Shown here: piece by piece, positions 36,104 through 44,728 of the stretch
Position numbering within the stretch: position 1 is the first letter of the stretch
How the letters are laid out: each line of letters opens with the position of its first letter
Assembly (NCBI RefSeq): GCF_025574485.1
Contig: NZ_JAOBPO010000003.1
Coordinates: 473,867 to 537,866, forward strand
Length of the DNA: 64,000 bases
Direction: 5' to 3'
Source: Kordiimonas aquimaris
Lineage (GTDB): Bacteria > Pseudomonadota > Alphaproteobacteria > Sphingomonadales > Kordiimonadaceae
Notes under the pieces: model-generated
Seen by the model: the letters and a program-made list of their open reading frames with translations, nothing else
What the model was told of the DNA's origin: nothing
Databases searched by the model: none
Program-made: the position numbers and the translations under genes

Positions 36104-36811
36104 TTAATGTGCTTTGGATGCTTTTTTACGTCGCCAAACAACATAGCGCACCTCGGCACCGCTCAATATATTACGCCGCAAGCCTGAGCCAGACTTAACA
36201 ATGCCCAGGGTCTTTAGTGCCATTTTCTTTTGATTGTACTCGGGTTCCCATTTTTCAAGCTCAAGATAGCTTTTACGGATTTGCTGTGCCGTTTCCTGAC
36301 TAACGTCATAGTTGCCGGCAAGAGAAAAATATTTACTCAGAGTATTCTGGCGCGTTGGAAGTTTATTCGAAACCTGCGAATACACCAGATACCCCCCAGG
36401 GCGCACCATGGCTTGAACATTTTCTGTCCATTCCTGATTTTCTCTAAACGCGCGCAGATCGTCCATGCAAAACAGCGCATGAAAACGCTTTTTGCCGCGC
36501 ATAATAGGATCATTAAGATGTTTGTTCGGGTAAATCTTTACCGCAGCATTATCTCTGAACGTGTGCTCCAGGTGATCAAGACATTCCGTACGACCCTCGT
36601 AAGCATCAACAACAAATCCGCGCGAGGATAATGTTTTTACCAAACGTCCGCCACCAGGACCAATAACACCAATATGAGCCCGGTCAGGTAAATCACTGAA
36701 CATTGCCATAGTGTCAATAATGTCCAAGCTTAATGGACGTTCACAATAATCCATATTTTGGCCATTGAACATTAAGTCCAACGCCATTGAAAAAGCTAAT
36801 CTCTCACTCAT
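36104..36811 (-). CDS. SAM-dependent methyltransferase-like protein of unknown function
   Basis: This 235-residue protein resembles a class I methyltransferase fold. A glycine-rich motif I, IGVIGPGGGRLVKTL (about residues 47-61), is followed by an acidic end of strand 2 (VDAYEGR), the FHALFCMDDLRAF motif near 115 and a post-motif VRPGGYLVYSQVSN near 140. The C-terminus is lysine and arginine rich. I do not recognise a characterised family, and neither SAM use nor substrate is proven. It stands alone, converging on the histidine kinase gene 29 bp away. Confidence 0.6.
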   Translation of the reverse strand: MSERLAFSMALDLMFNGQNMDYCERPLSLDIIDTMAMFSDLPDRAHIGVIGPGGGRLVKTLSSRGFVVDAYEGRTECLDHLEHTFRDNAAVKIYPNKHLNDPIMRGKKRFHALFCMDDLRAFRENQEWTENVQAMVRPGGYLVYSQVSNKLPTRQNTLSKYFSLAGNYDVSQETAQQIRKSYLELEKWEPEYNQKKMALKTLGIVKSGSGLRRNILSGAEVRYVVWRRKKASKAH

Positions 36812-36969
36812 AAATCGACACGCTCCTGCACTGGTTATGGGTCACCCCAACAGTGTGGATATAGCGCCCCTTTCCCCGAGCGAAAACCACGACAAAACTA
36901 TGCTGCCAAACACAATGACTTCATACGGCATAATGTTGAAAGTACAAATATTTACAGATAAATAGATTA

Positions 36970-36985
36970 AAACTTTATGAAGTTT
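36970..36985 (-). terminator. Weak hairpin after the APH-kinase gene
   Basis: AAACTT and AAGTTT form a six-base stem with a four-base loop, 33 bp downstream of the last gene of the 42833-37019 operon. On the minus strand the stem runs into TTTTAATC. It is AT-rich and weak. Confidence 0.35.
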
Positions 36986-37018
36986 ACATCACAACTTAGT
37001 CAGCATAGATTATCGCCG

Positions 37019-38092
37019 TCAGATATTGGACTTCTCAATCAACTGTCGTGCGTAATTCCCAAGCACATTGGTGCGCTCACCAAATACAGCAAACGTCGGG
37101 TTCTTGCTTTGACCATGATAGTACCGATAATAAATCTGCTGAATGATTACCGCTAAGCGGAACACACCGTATACCATATAATAGTCAAAATTGGAGAGAT
37201 CGTAGCCGGTTCTTTCCGCGTACATGTCACAGATTTCACGCCGTGTCAGCATGCCCGGGGCATAGCTTGGTTGCGAGCGGAACATCTTCATATCATCAGG
37301 GTCATCAGCTTGTGTCCAATAGGCAAGCGTGTTGCCTAAATCCATTAAAGGATCACCAAGAGCGCTGATCTCCCAATCAAGAACTGCGATGATATCGAAC
37401 GGATTTTCTTCAGACAGAATCACATTATCAAGACGGTAATCACCATGCAGAATTGAATGGCCTACCTCACCTTTAGGCATGTTTGTTTCCAACCAGGAAC
37501 GCACATCCTCAAAGCTTTCCACGTCATCAGTGATAGCTTTTTCGTACCGACCGTTCCAACCAAGCACTTGGCGTGAAACATACCCTTCAGGGCGGCCAAA
37601 ATCACCGAGACCGATCGCTTTATAATCAACACGATGCAAATCAATCAATTTATCAAAAAATGAAATGCATAACTTGCGCCCCTCGTCTTCACCAAAGTTC
37701 CAGGCTTTAGGGATATCCCGGTCCAGCTTGCGGCCGTCCACTTGTTCCATCACGTAAAACTCAGCTCCAAGCGGGCTGTCTTCGTCACCCACATGGAAAA
37801 AAGTCTCGGGAACAGAGGAAAACACAGGCTTCAGTGCATTCATTACACTGAATTCCCTGATCATGCTGTGGCCAGATTTTGGCCGCGTTCCATGCGGCGG
37901 GCGGCGCAGCACCAAATTACGATTTTCATACTGAAGCGAATACGTCAGGTTGGAATGACCGCTGGCAAATTGTCGAATGGTTGGCACGCCTATAAGGCCT
38001 GTAATACGCTCTTTAACAAACGCATCAACAACAGCAATATCCAACTCTTCGCCTTCACGTATCTTAACTGTCTTATTCAGTTCTTCGGTCAT
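37019..38092 (-). CDS. APH-fold phosphotransferase (LvaA / ACAD10-11 kinase-like)
   Basis: This 357-residue protein has the aminoglycoside-phosphotransferase kinase fold. The catalytic loop is HGDYRLDN (H216, D218, N223) and the metal-binding motif is LDWE with D239. The same family gives the kinase domain of ACAD10/ACAD11 and P. putida LvaA, which phosphorylate the 4-hydroxyl of 4-hydroxyacyl-CoA. The GDPLMDLGNTLAYW sequence after the DWE motif fits that subgroup. It is last in an operon with alcohol and aldehyde dehydrogenases, thioesterase and SDRs, so it is a catabolic kinase and not a drug-resistance gene. Confidence 0.87.
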   Translation of the reverse strand: MTEELNKTVKIREGEELDIAVVDAFVKERITGLIGVPTIRQFASGHSNLTYSLQYENRNLVLRRPPHGTRPKSGHSMIREFSVMNALKPVFSSVPETFFHVGDEDSPLGAEFYVMEQVDGRKLDRDIPKAWNFGEDEGRKLCISFFDKLIDLHRVDYKAIGLGDFGRPEGYVSRQVLGWNGRYEKAITDDVESFEDVRSWLETNMPKGEVGHSILHGDYRLDNVILSEENPFDIIAVLDWEISALGDPLMDLGNTLAYWTQADDPDDMKMFRSQPSYAPGMLTRREICDMYAERTGYDLSNFDYYMVYGVFRLAVIIQQIYYRYYHGQSKNPTFAVFGERTNVLGNYARQLIEKSNI

Positions 38093-38145
38093 ATTTCGCC
38101 TCTGGTCCGTATATTTATTCTGCTTACTCTGGATGAACCTTATGG

Positions 38146-38913
38146 TTAAGCCGTATGGCCACCGTCCATCACAAGTGTTGTGCCTGTTGTAAATGCAGCA
38201 GCGTCTGATGCCAGATACAATACACCACCAACCATATCATCAGGCTGACCAGCACGCGGAATTGGAAATGTATCAGTATATTTTTTCAACTGATCTTCAT
38301 TTGACGTAAATACCTGTGTCATTTTCGTTTCTACAAGACCTGGGCAAATCGCATTTACGCGGATACCCATTGGACCGTATTCACATGCAAACGCCTTGGT
38401 CATGTTAATCATGGCAGATTTGGTCATGGAATATACACCCTGCAGTGCACCTGGTGTAATGCCATTAATGGATGCAACATTCACAATCGCGCCAGCGCCT
38501 TGTTCTTTCATCATTTTAACCGCATGAGATGACAGGTAGAACGGCCCTTTCAGATTTACGTCAATCGTTTTATCAAACGCAGCTTCAGGTGTGTCGCCGA
38601 TCAAACCATAAAACGGGTTTGTGCCACTACAATTAACCAACACATCAAGGCGTCCATACTCTGCCTGTATCCAATCGAAAATGGCAGTTACATCTTCCAT
38701 TTTACCAGCATGGGCTGCTTTAGCGGTTGCTTTGCCGCCATCTGCGCGAATGCTCTCCGCAACTTTTTCACAAGCAGTCTGATCACGAGAAGATACAATA
38801 ACTTCTGCACCATTGGCAGCAAACGCACGCACAACAGCTTCACCGATACCACGTGAAGAACCACTGACAAAAACAACCTTGTCAGAGAAATCCATGAGTT
38901 TTGTATAATCCAT
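38146..38913 (-). CDS. SDR-family oxidoreductase
   Basis: This 255-residue classical SDR has VSGSSRGIG near residue 17, VNCSGTNPF in place of NNAG, catalytic Ser in VASINGI and YSMTK for Tyr/Lys. The C-terminal TGTTLVMDGGH is standard. It starts with a GGAG site and lies 11 bp after a second SDR and 53 bp before the APH kinase. In the levulinate pathway an SDR follows the kinase/dehydrogenase steps, so oxidation of a 3-hydroxyacyl-CoA is possible. Confidence 0.9.
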   Translation of the reverse strand: MDYTKLMDFSDKVVFVSGSSRGIGEAVVRAFAANGAEVIVSSRDQTACEKVAESIRADGGKATAKAAHAGKMEDVTAIFDWIQAEYGRLDVLVNCSGTNPFYGLIGDTPEAAFDKTIDVNLKGPFYLSSHAVKMMKEQGAGAIVNVASINGITPGALQGVYSMTKSAMINMTKAFACEYGPMGIRVNAICPGLVETKMTQVFTSNEDQLKKYTDTFPIPRAGQPDDMVGGVLYLASDAAAFTTGTTLVMDGGHTA

Positions 38914-38924
38914 TCTTTATCTCC

Positions 38925-39728
38925 CTAAACTGGTCTGCCGGTTAACTCGAGTTGACGACGGCGCATCTTGCGCATGCCGCCAACCCAGCGATCATAATCA
39001 TTTGCTTTATGCTTGAAGTAACCTTCAACTTCCTCGTGCGGACGGATCATAAAGCGCCCTTCCCGCATTTGACCAAGTACGCGACGGGCAAACTCATCTG
39101 CTTCCATTAAACCATCACCAGCCGCTGAGCTATTCTCGCCGCCTGCTGTCATTTTTGATTTTACCGCCTGCGGACATAGTGCCGCAACATACAAACCATC
39201 ATCACCGTGTGTTATCGCAAGGCTTTCTGCAAAACCTACTGCAGCGTGTTTAGTGGTAGAATATGAGATATCACCTGTTTGACTAAGCAAACCAGCTGCA
39301 GACGCCGTTATAACAAAACCGGCATTGCCTCGCTCAAGCATACCAGGGAGAACAGCACGTAGCGCGTGGACATGTGCATGGACATTCACCTGCCATATCT
39401 TCTCCCACTGTGCATCTGTCTGCGAAATTGCGGTCCATTCTGGTCCGTCAGAGAAGAAAATGCCTGCGTTTGAGAAATAAAGATCAATCGGACCAAAGCT
39501 CGCTTCAACATCATCCACAGCGGCCTTCACTGCGTTAGCATCTGTCACATCAAGGCTGTAAGCTTTTGCTTTTGCACCAATACCATCAGCAACAGCCTGC
39601 GCACCGCCAGCATCCATATCTGCAACAGCGATTGCTTTTGCACCTTCTGCTGCGAACAATTCGGCAAGCGCTTTGCCAATGCCACTCGCACCACCGGTAA
39701 TAAAAATTACCTTGTCTTTAACATCCAT
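38925..39728 (-). CDS. SDR-family oxidoreductase
   Basis: This 267-residue SDR has ITGGASGIG near residue 10, FSNAGIF near residue 90, TASAAGL and YSTTKHAA for the catalytic Ser, Tyr and Lys. The C-terminal part (FMIRPHEEVEGYFKHKANDYDRWVGGM) differs from the usual DGG ending of classical SDRs and resembles the extended group that often sits in fatty alcohol or terpenoid clusters. It lies between the thioesterase gene and the second SDR. Substrate unknown. Confidence 0.9.
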   Translation of the reverse strand: MDVKDKVIFITGGASGIGKALAELFAAEGAKAIAVADMDAGGAQAVADGIGAKAKAYSLDVTDANAVKAAVDDVEASFGPIDLYFSNAGIFFSDGPEWTAISQTDAQWEKIWQVNVHAHVHALRAVLPGMLERGNAGFVITASAAGLLSQTGDISYSTTKHAAVGFAESLAITHGDDGLYVAALCPQAVKSKMTAGGENSSAAGDGLMEADEFARRVLGQMREGRFMIRPHEEVEGYFKHKANDYDRWVGGMRKMRRRQLELTGRPV

Positions 39729-39764
39729 GAAACTTCCCCAGTCTTCTCAAATCTTCGCACTGAT

Positions 39765-40205
39765 TTATACGCTTAAGGCAATCGCCTCCAGCTGCGCTCT
39801 CATCGTCTCAGGTATTGATGTGGGGCGGCGCGTCTCTCTGTCCACATAAACATGTACAAAAAAACCTTCTGCGGCAGCTTCCTGCTGTTCGTCAATAAAC
39901 AAACCAATTTCATAGCGTACGCTGGATTTACCAATATGACTAACTGCAACGCATGCCAACACTGATTGAGGGAAAGTTATAGAGGCATGATAACGGCACC
40001 CTGTTTCGACCACTAAACCAATAGTCTCCCCAGCATGAATATCCAGAATGCCCTTATTAATCAGGAATTGATTAACAGCAGTATCAAAGAAGCTATAATA
40101 ATTGACGTTATTGACATGCCCATAAACATCATTATCCATCCACCGTGTCGGGATGGTTTGTTTGTATCCGTACACTTTTCGAGATCTGGTTTCTTGCTTC
40201 ACCAC
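39765..40205 (-). CDS. Acyl-CoA thioesterase, 4HBT type
   Basis: This 146-residue single hot-dog protein has the 4-hydroxybenzoyl-CoA thioesterase/YbgC pattern, with DNDVYGHVNNVNYYSFFDTAV near residue 25 carrying the active-site Asp. It starts with GTG and overlaps the end of the iron alcohol dehydrogenase gene by 7 bp, so it is translationally coupled. A housekeeping role in removing dead-end acyl-CoA or releasing a pathway acid is likely. Exact substrate is unknown. Confidence 0.9.
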   Translation of the reverse strand: MVKQETRSRKVYGYKQTIPTRWMDNDVYGHVNNVNYYSFFDTAVNQFLINKGILDIHAGETIGLVVETGCRYHASITFPQSVLACVAVSHIGKSSVRYEIGLFIDEQQEAAAEGFFVHVYVDRETRRPTSIPETMRAQLEAIALSV

Positions 40206-41353
40206 GCGGCCTCATAAATCTTCAAAGCCTGGTCCTCTGAAACATCGACAGGGTTATTCATAAGTAATCGCGTTTGTTGCATAGCATCCTTTGCAAGCAT
40301 TGGCAGGTCAGACTGCTTGATTTTCATATCGCGCAACCTTGTTTCAATACCCGTTTTGGCAGACAAGTTTTCAAGCCATGAAATAAACATACGCGTTTTC
40401 TCTTGAACGTTGCTGCCTGCCAATCCAACAACATCAGCAAGCTCAGCATACAAGGGGGCTGCTGCATCAGCATTAAACTTAAGAACATACGGCAAAACAA
40501 GTGCATTGGCATGCCCGTGAGGAATATGAAAATACCCGCCCAGCGGATAGGCAAGCGCGTGTACTGCCCCAACGGGTGCATTTGCAAACGCCTGCCCCGC
40601 GATCATTGCACCGGTTAACATTGCTGAACGTGCTTCTATATCACTGCCATCTTCACAAGCAGGCAAAAGGTTTTCGCCCAGCATTACCAACGCCGTTTTA
40701 GCAAGCGCATCAGAAACAGGGTTTTTCTTGATACGTGACGTACAAGCTTCGATGGCATGGACCATCGCATCAATGCCCGTTGCTGCTGTTGCATGCCTTG
40801 GCAAACCAACCGTGAGCTTTGCGTCAAGCACCGCCATATCAGCATATAATGCGCGATCAGAAACACCCATCTTGGTCGTGGCGCCTGTTGTGATAACAGA
40901 TATTGGCGTCACCTCAGAACCTGTCCCTGCCGTTGTCGGCACCATCACAAGCGGCAATCTTGAAGACCTGACATTGCCAACGCCGTACATACCTGAGAGC
41001 TCTTGCTCACCACATGCAAGGATCGCAACCAGCTTCGCAACATCCATCGAGCTACCGCCACCAAACCCGATGATCAGCTCAACTTGTTCTGCCATCGCTA
41101 TAGCCGCAGCCTTTTTCAGCGTTGCCTCTGATGGGTCAGCTTCCACATCAGTGAAAACTATCACGGTCTTACCTGCCTTCTTCAGGCTAGCAATTGCAGG
41201 CTCCATAAGCCCCAGCTTCGCAATACCAGGGTCGCTAACTATCATTATTTTAGATACAGAAAACCTGGCGGATAAAGTTTCTGCCAAGCGCTCTGTCGCA
41301 CCGTTTTCAACAATGATGGATGGTACACCGTCAAACGTAAAATTTTGTGTCAT
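40199..41353 (-). CDS. Iron-containing alcohol dehydrogenase
   Basis: This 384-residue group III alcohol dehydrogenase has GFGGGSSMDVAK near residue 95 for NAD binding, and the metal-binding positions in GIDAMVHAIEA (Asp and His) and VGAVHALAYPLGGYFHIPHGHAN (two His). I start at ATG 41353 with AAGAGG upstream. It lies 25 bp after the coniferyl-aldehyde-type dehydrogenase gene and overlaps the thioesterase, so it probably supplies the aldehyde that the neighbour oxidises. Chain-length preference cannot be read. Confidence 0.93.
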   Translation of the reverse strand: MTQNFTFDGVPSIIVENGATERLAETLSARFSVSKIMIVSDPGIAKLGLMEPAIASLKKAGKTVIVFTDVEADPSEATLKKAAAIAMAEQVELIIGFGGGSSMDVAKLVAILACGEQELSGMYGVGNVRSSRLPLVMVPTTAGTGSEVTPISVITTGATTKMGVSDRALYADMAVLDAKLTVGLPRHATAATGIDAMVHAIEACTSRIKKNPVSDALAKTALVMLGENLLPACEDGSDIEARSAMLTGAMIAGQAFANAPVGAVHALAYPLGGYFHIPHGHANALVLPYVLKFNADAAAPLYAELADVVGLAGSNVQEKTRMFISWLENLSAKTGIETRLRDMKIKQSDLPMLAKDAMQQTRLLMNNPVDVSEDQALKIYEAAW

Positions 41354-41378
41354 AATCGCCTCTTTTGAGTCGACCATT

Positions 41379-42833
41379 TCATTTTTTCAACAATCGTTCA
41401 ACATTTTTGGTAAGTACATCTGTATATGGCGGAATTACGCCTAGCAATTTAGCGATACTCAAACGTGTTGGGTGCTTAAGAACAGCTTTCATGTGGCTAA
41501 ACTCCCGGAAACCATCATATCCGTGATATGTTCCCATGCCGCTATTACCAGAGCCACCAAATGGCAAGTTGTCATGACCACCATGCCACAACACATCATT
41601 AACAGTTACACCCCCTGAAGTGGTTTTTGAGAGAACCTGTTTCTCTTCAGATGCGTCATTGCCAAAGTAATAAAGTGCAAGAGGTCGCGGCTTGTCGTTC
41701 ACATAAGAGATAATATCTTCCGTGCTTTCATATGTGCGCACCGGTAAAATAGGGCCAAATATCTCTTCTTGCATAACCTTCATATCGTCGGTTGCGTCTA
41801 GAATGAGTGCTGCAGGTAGCTTATTAGCTTGGTTTTGACCGACAAAGTCCTCATCAGCAGGATTGATAAACCTTACATCAGCGCCTTTCTCGCGTGCATC
41901 GTCCAAATAGCCTTCTAAACGCTCGCGGTGTCTTCGTGATATGATAGATGTATACTGATCGTTCGCCAACATCGTTGGATACATGCGCGTGACTCTTTTT
42001 TCGTAAGTGTCTACAAATGCATCACGTTGATGTTTCTTCAGGTTGATATAATCAGGCGCAAGGCAAATTTGCCCAGCATTCAGAAGCTTCATGGTTGCAA
42101 CACGCTCGGCAACCAAATCAAGATCAGCACTTTCCCCAACAACAACCGGGCTTTTCCCGCCAAGTTCAAGGGTAACAGGTGTTAAATTCTCGGCAGCAGC
42201 TCTCATGATCAATTTGCCAACAACAGGCGCACCAGTGAACATCAAGTGATCCCATGGCTGTTTTGAAAATGCCTGACTTGTCTCTACCGCACCGTTAACA
42301 ACCGTAAGCTCTGTCTCATCAAATTTTTCGGCGAAAATCTTTGCAAAAAATGCTGACGTACGAGGCGTATGTTCAGATGGCTTAATAACAACACGGTTAC
42401 CAGCTGCCAATATCTGAGACAGCGGCACAAACACCATTGTTAAAGGGAAGTTCCAAGGCGTTATAAGTCCAACAACGCCTTTTGGTTGCGGCATAACAGA
42501 CGCCTTGGCGCCCAACAGTCCCAGCGGAAACTGCAATGAGCGCTTTTCAGGTCGCATCCACTTATCAACATGCTTGATGGCATCCTTCAACGCGCCAGCA
42601 CTGGCAGCAACATCAGCAAACAATGTTGTTTCTGCAGAACGATTACCAAAATCCTCGGAAATCAGGCGAATAAACGTGTCTTTATTTTCCATCAGGCATG
42701 CGAGCGCGCGCTGCAATCGATCACGCCGCGTAGACAGGGAAACAGCACCTTCAGCAAGGTATGCAGCACGCTGTTTTGCTAACTTACCTGCGATAATATC
42801 TTCAGAAGTTTCAACGATATGCGCGCCGTCCAT
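41379..42833 (-). CDS. Coniferyl-aldehyde-dehydrogenase-type aldehyde dehydrogenase
   Basis: This 484-residue aldehyde dehydrogenase has the catalytic Glu in TLELGGKSP (about residue 225) and catalytic Cys in NAGQICLAPDY (about 258). The motif ICLAPDYI is typical of the CalB/coniferyl aldehyde dehydrogenase group and of the related fatty aldehyde enzymes. The LPFGGSGNSGMG stretch near residue 430 is also conserved. It is first in the operon ALDH-ADH-thioesterase-SDR-SDR-kinase. Given these neighbours, medium or long-chain aliphatic aldehyde is more plausible than a lignin monomer, but this is inference. Confidence 0.93.
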   Translation of the reverse strand: MDGAHIVETSEDIIAGKLAKQRAAYLAEGAVSLSTRRDRLQRALACLMENKDTFIRLISEDFGNRSAETTLFADVAASAGALKDAIKHVDKWMRPEKRSLQFPLGLLGAKASVMPQPKGVVGLITPWNFPLTMVFVPLSQILAAGNRVVIKPSEHTPRTSAFFAKIFAEKFDETELTVVNGAVETSQAFSKQPWDHLMFTGAPVVGKLIMRAAAENLTPVTLELGGKSPVVVGESADLDLVAERVATMKLLNAGQICLAPDYINLKKHQRDAFVDTYEKRVTRMYPTMLANDQYTSIISRRHRERLEGYLDDAREKGADVRFINPADEDFVGQNQANKLPAALILDATDDMKVMQEEIFGPILPVRTYESTEDIISYVNDKPRPLALYYFGNDASEEKQVLSKTTSGGVTVNDVLWHGGHDNLPFGGSGNSGMGTYHGYDGFREFSHMKAVLKHPTRLSIAKLLGVIPPYTDVLTKNVERLLKK

Positions 42834-42950
42834 AATGTGCTCCTACGATGAAGTATGCAATGAGTGCACATATAATCTAACGCTAAAAGCCATCAGGTCA
42901 AAACGTGAGGAAATTTTACTTATTCCTCGGCCCGCATAATGGGTCATGTA

Positions 42951-43547
42951 TCAAGGATATATTTCTTCGCAGGTCCAGTTTTTATTATCGTCATCAAGCT
43001 TGAAAGTTTTACGTTCATGCAATCTGAACTTTCGATCACGCCAAAACTCAAAATAGTTCGGCTTTAATCTGAATCCTGACCAAAAATCAGGTCTTGGTAT
43101 CTCGCCTGTACCAAATTTCTTAGTGTAGTGAGCAATAGCCGCCTCGAATTCAAATCGACCTTCCATAGGCCTCGATTGCTTGGACGCCCACGCTCCGATT
43201 CTACTGGTGCGCGGCCGCGATGCAAAATATTCATCCGCTTCAGCATTAGAAACAACTTCAACAGTGCCTTCAACACGAATTTGCCGGCGCAAGGTCTTCC
43301 AGTGAAATAGCACTGCTGCATTGGAATTCGCTAATAAATTGCGCCCTTTACGACTTTCAAAATTAGTATAGAAAACCACACCGTTTTCATCGAAACCTTT
43401 TAAAAGCACCATTCGAATACTTGGTGCACCTCGCTCATTAACCGTCGAAAGTGCCATCGCATTGGGGTCGTTGATTTCTGATTTTTCAGCGTCTGACAAC
43501 CATATTCGCATCTGGTCAAATGGTTCCAGATAAGGAGCACTCGTCAT
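42951..43547 (-). CDS. pdxH: Pyridoxamine 5'-phosphate oxidase
   Basis: This 198-residue FMN enzyme makes pyridoxal phosphate from pyridoxine or pyridoxamine phosphate. Typical motifs are [23 protein letters not shown], the [13 protein letters not shown] stretch and [13 protein letters not shown], and the C-terminal sequence with [11 protein letters not shown]. The ATG at 43547 gives the usual length; an upstream in-frame start adds only non-conserved residues. It is divergent from the cbpA-like gene. Confidence 0.95.
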   Translation of the reverse strand: MTSAPYLEPFDQMRIWLSDAEKSEINDPNAMALSTVNERGAPSIRMVLLKGFDENGVVFYTNFESRKGRNLLANSNAAVLFHWKTLRRQIRVEGTVEVVSNAEADEYFASRPRTSRIGAWASKQSRPMEGRFEFEAAIAHYTKKFGTGEIPRPDFWSGFRLKPNYFEFWRDRKFRLHERKTFKLDDDNKNWTCEEIYP

Positions 43548-43768
43548 TTTTAAACACCCTTCCAAACAGCGGCATATCATCACTGGGTTTAGTTTAACCT
43601 CACCCTAACCGCTAAACATAAACGGCAAAATAGAAAAATGAGGCATGAGTATACATATTTTATAATTGCACCTACGTGCAGTTTCACTACATATGGATGT
43701 AGTAATTTTACTGAAACGGCGAGCAACAAAAGCTTGTACGATTGGAAAACCAGTTTGGTGCTAAAAGC

Positions 43769-44728
43769 ATGCGCGATTTATACGATATTTTAAGAGTAAA
43801 AAAAGGCGCATCACAGGATGATGTGAAAAAAGCGTACCGCACGCTCGCTAAAAAACTGCACCCGGATCACAACAAAGACGATGAAAAGATAGCCGAGCGT
43901 TTCAAGGAAGTATCAGCAGCATACTCCATATTAGGCGATGCTGAACAACGTGGACGTTATGATCGCGGTGAAATCGACGAAAACGGCAACGATAAGGCTC
44001 CCGGCTTCGGCGGCGCAGGTGGCTTTCGGTCTGGCGGCTACGGCGGTGGACATAACCGCCATCAAGATTTTGACATGGAGGAAGCTGAAGGCATTTTCTC
44101 CGAGTTTTTCCGCTTCACTGGTGGCCGCGGCGGTGGGGCGCGTGGTCGTGCTGGAGGGCAGCGCCAAAACCCTTATCAATCATCCAACCGCAAAAAAGGG
44201 CTGGATATCAGCTACGAGATAACGGTTGGTTTCGAGGAAGCAATCACAGGCGGTAAACGACGCCTGTCTTTGAATACAGGCAAGAGTGTCGACATCAAAG
44301 TTCCTGCTGGCATCAAAGATGGACAGGTGATACGCCTTTCTGGTCAGGGAGGGCCCGGCCTTGGTGCTGCACCAAAAGGCGACGCTCTTGTTGAAATACG
44401 CATAGCACCGCACCCGTATTACAAAAGAGAAGGCAATGACATTCACCTGGAATTGCCAATATCAATTGATGAGGCAATCCTGGGCGGCGACATTCAAGTG
44501 CCAACACCGCGCGGCAAACTAACAGTTCGTATACCGCGCAATTCTTCGAGTGGGCGACGATTGCGCCTTAAAGAAAAAGGCGTAAAAACAACCAAAGATA
44601 CCGGGCACATGTATGTCACACTAAAGATTATGGCGCCGGAGAAACGAGACCTTGAATTGGAACGCGCAATACAAAACTGGGCCGGAGGAACAGGGCCCGA
44701 TATGCGTAAAAAAGCAGGCCTAAATTGA
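43769..44728 (+). CDS. cbpA: J-domain chaperone, CbpA/DnaJ-like without zinc finger
   Basis: This 319-residue protein has an N-terminal J domain (residues 1-70) with the HPD motif in KKLHPDHNKD, then a glycine-rich region (about 80-145) and two DnaJ C-terminal substrate-binding domains. The four CxxCxGxG zinc repeats of DnaJ are absent, which puts it in the CbpA class of DnaK co-chaperones. The ATG at 43769 gives the standard MRDLYDIL start; an upstream TTG is less likely. It overlaps the next gene by four bases. Confidence 0.92.
   Translation: MRDLYDILRVKKGASQDDVKKAYRTLAKKLHPDHNKDDEKIAERFKEVSAAYSILGDAEQRGRYDRGEIDENGNDKAPGFGGAGGFRSGGYGGGHNRHQDFDMEEAEGIFSEFFRFTGGRGGGARGRAGGQRQNPYQSSNRKKGLDISYEITVGFEEAITGGKRRLSLNTGKSVDIKVPAGIKDGQVIRLSGQGGPGLGAAPKGDALVEIRIAPHPYYKREGNDIHLELPISIDEAILGGDIQVPTPRGKLTVRIPRNSSSGRRLRLKEKGVKTTKDTGHMYVTLKIMAPEKRDLELERAIQNWAGGTGPDMRKKAGLN

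Noticed and set aside
37019-38092. Aminoglycoside resistance phosphotransferase
   Set aside because: The APH fold is shared with ACAD10/11 and LvaA kinases; the operon partners are catabolic enzymes and the motifs fit the latter subgroup.
40728-41444. Long open frame of 238 codons opposite the iron alcohol dehydrogenase
   Set aside because: It overlaps a gene with clear family motifs on the other strand, has no known domain and has the Ser/Ala/Pro-rich composition of an antisense shadow.
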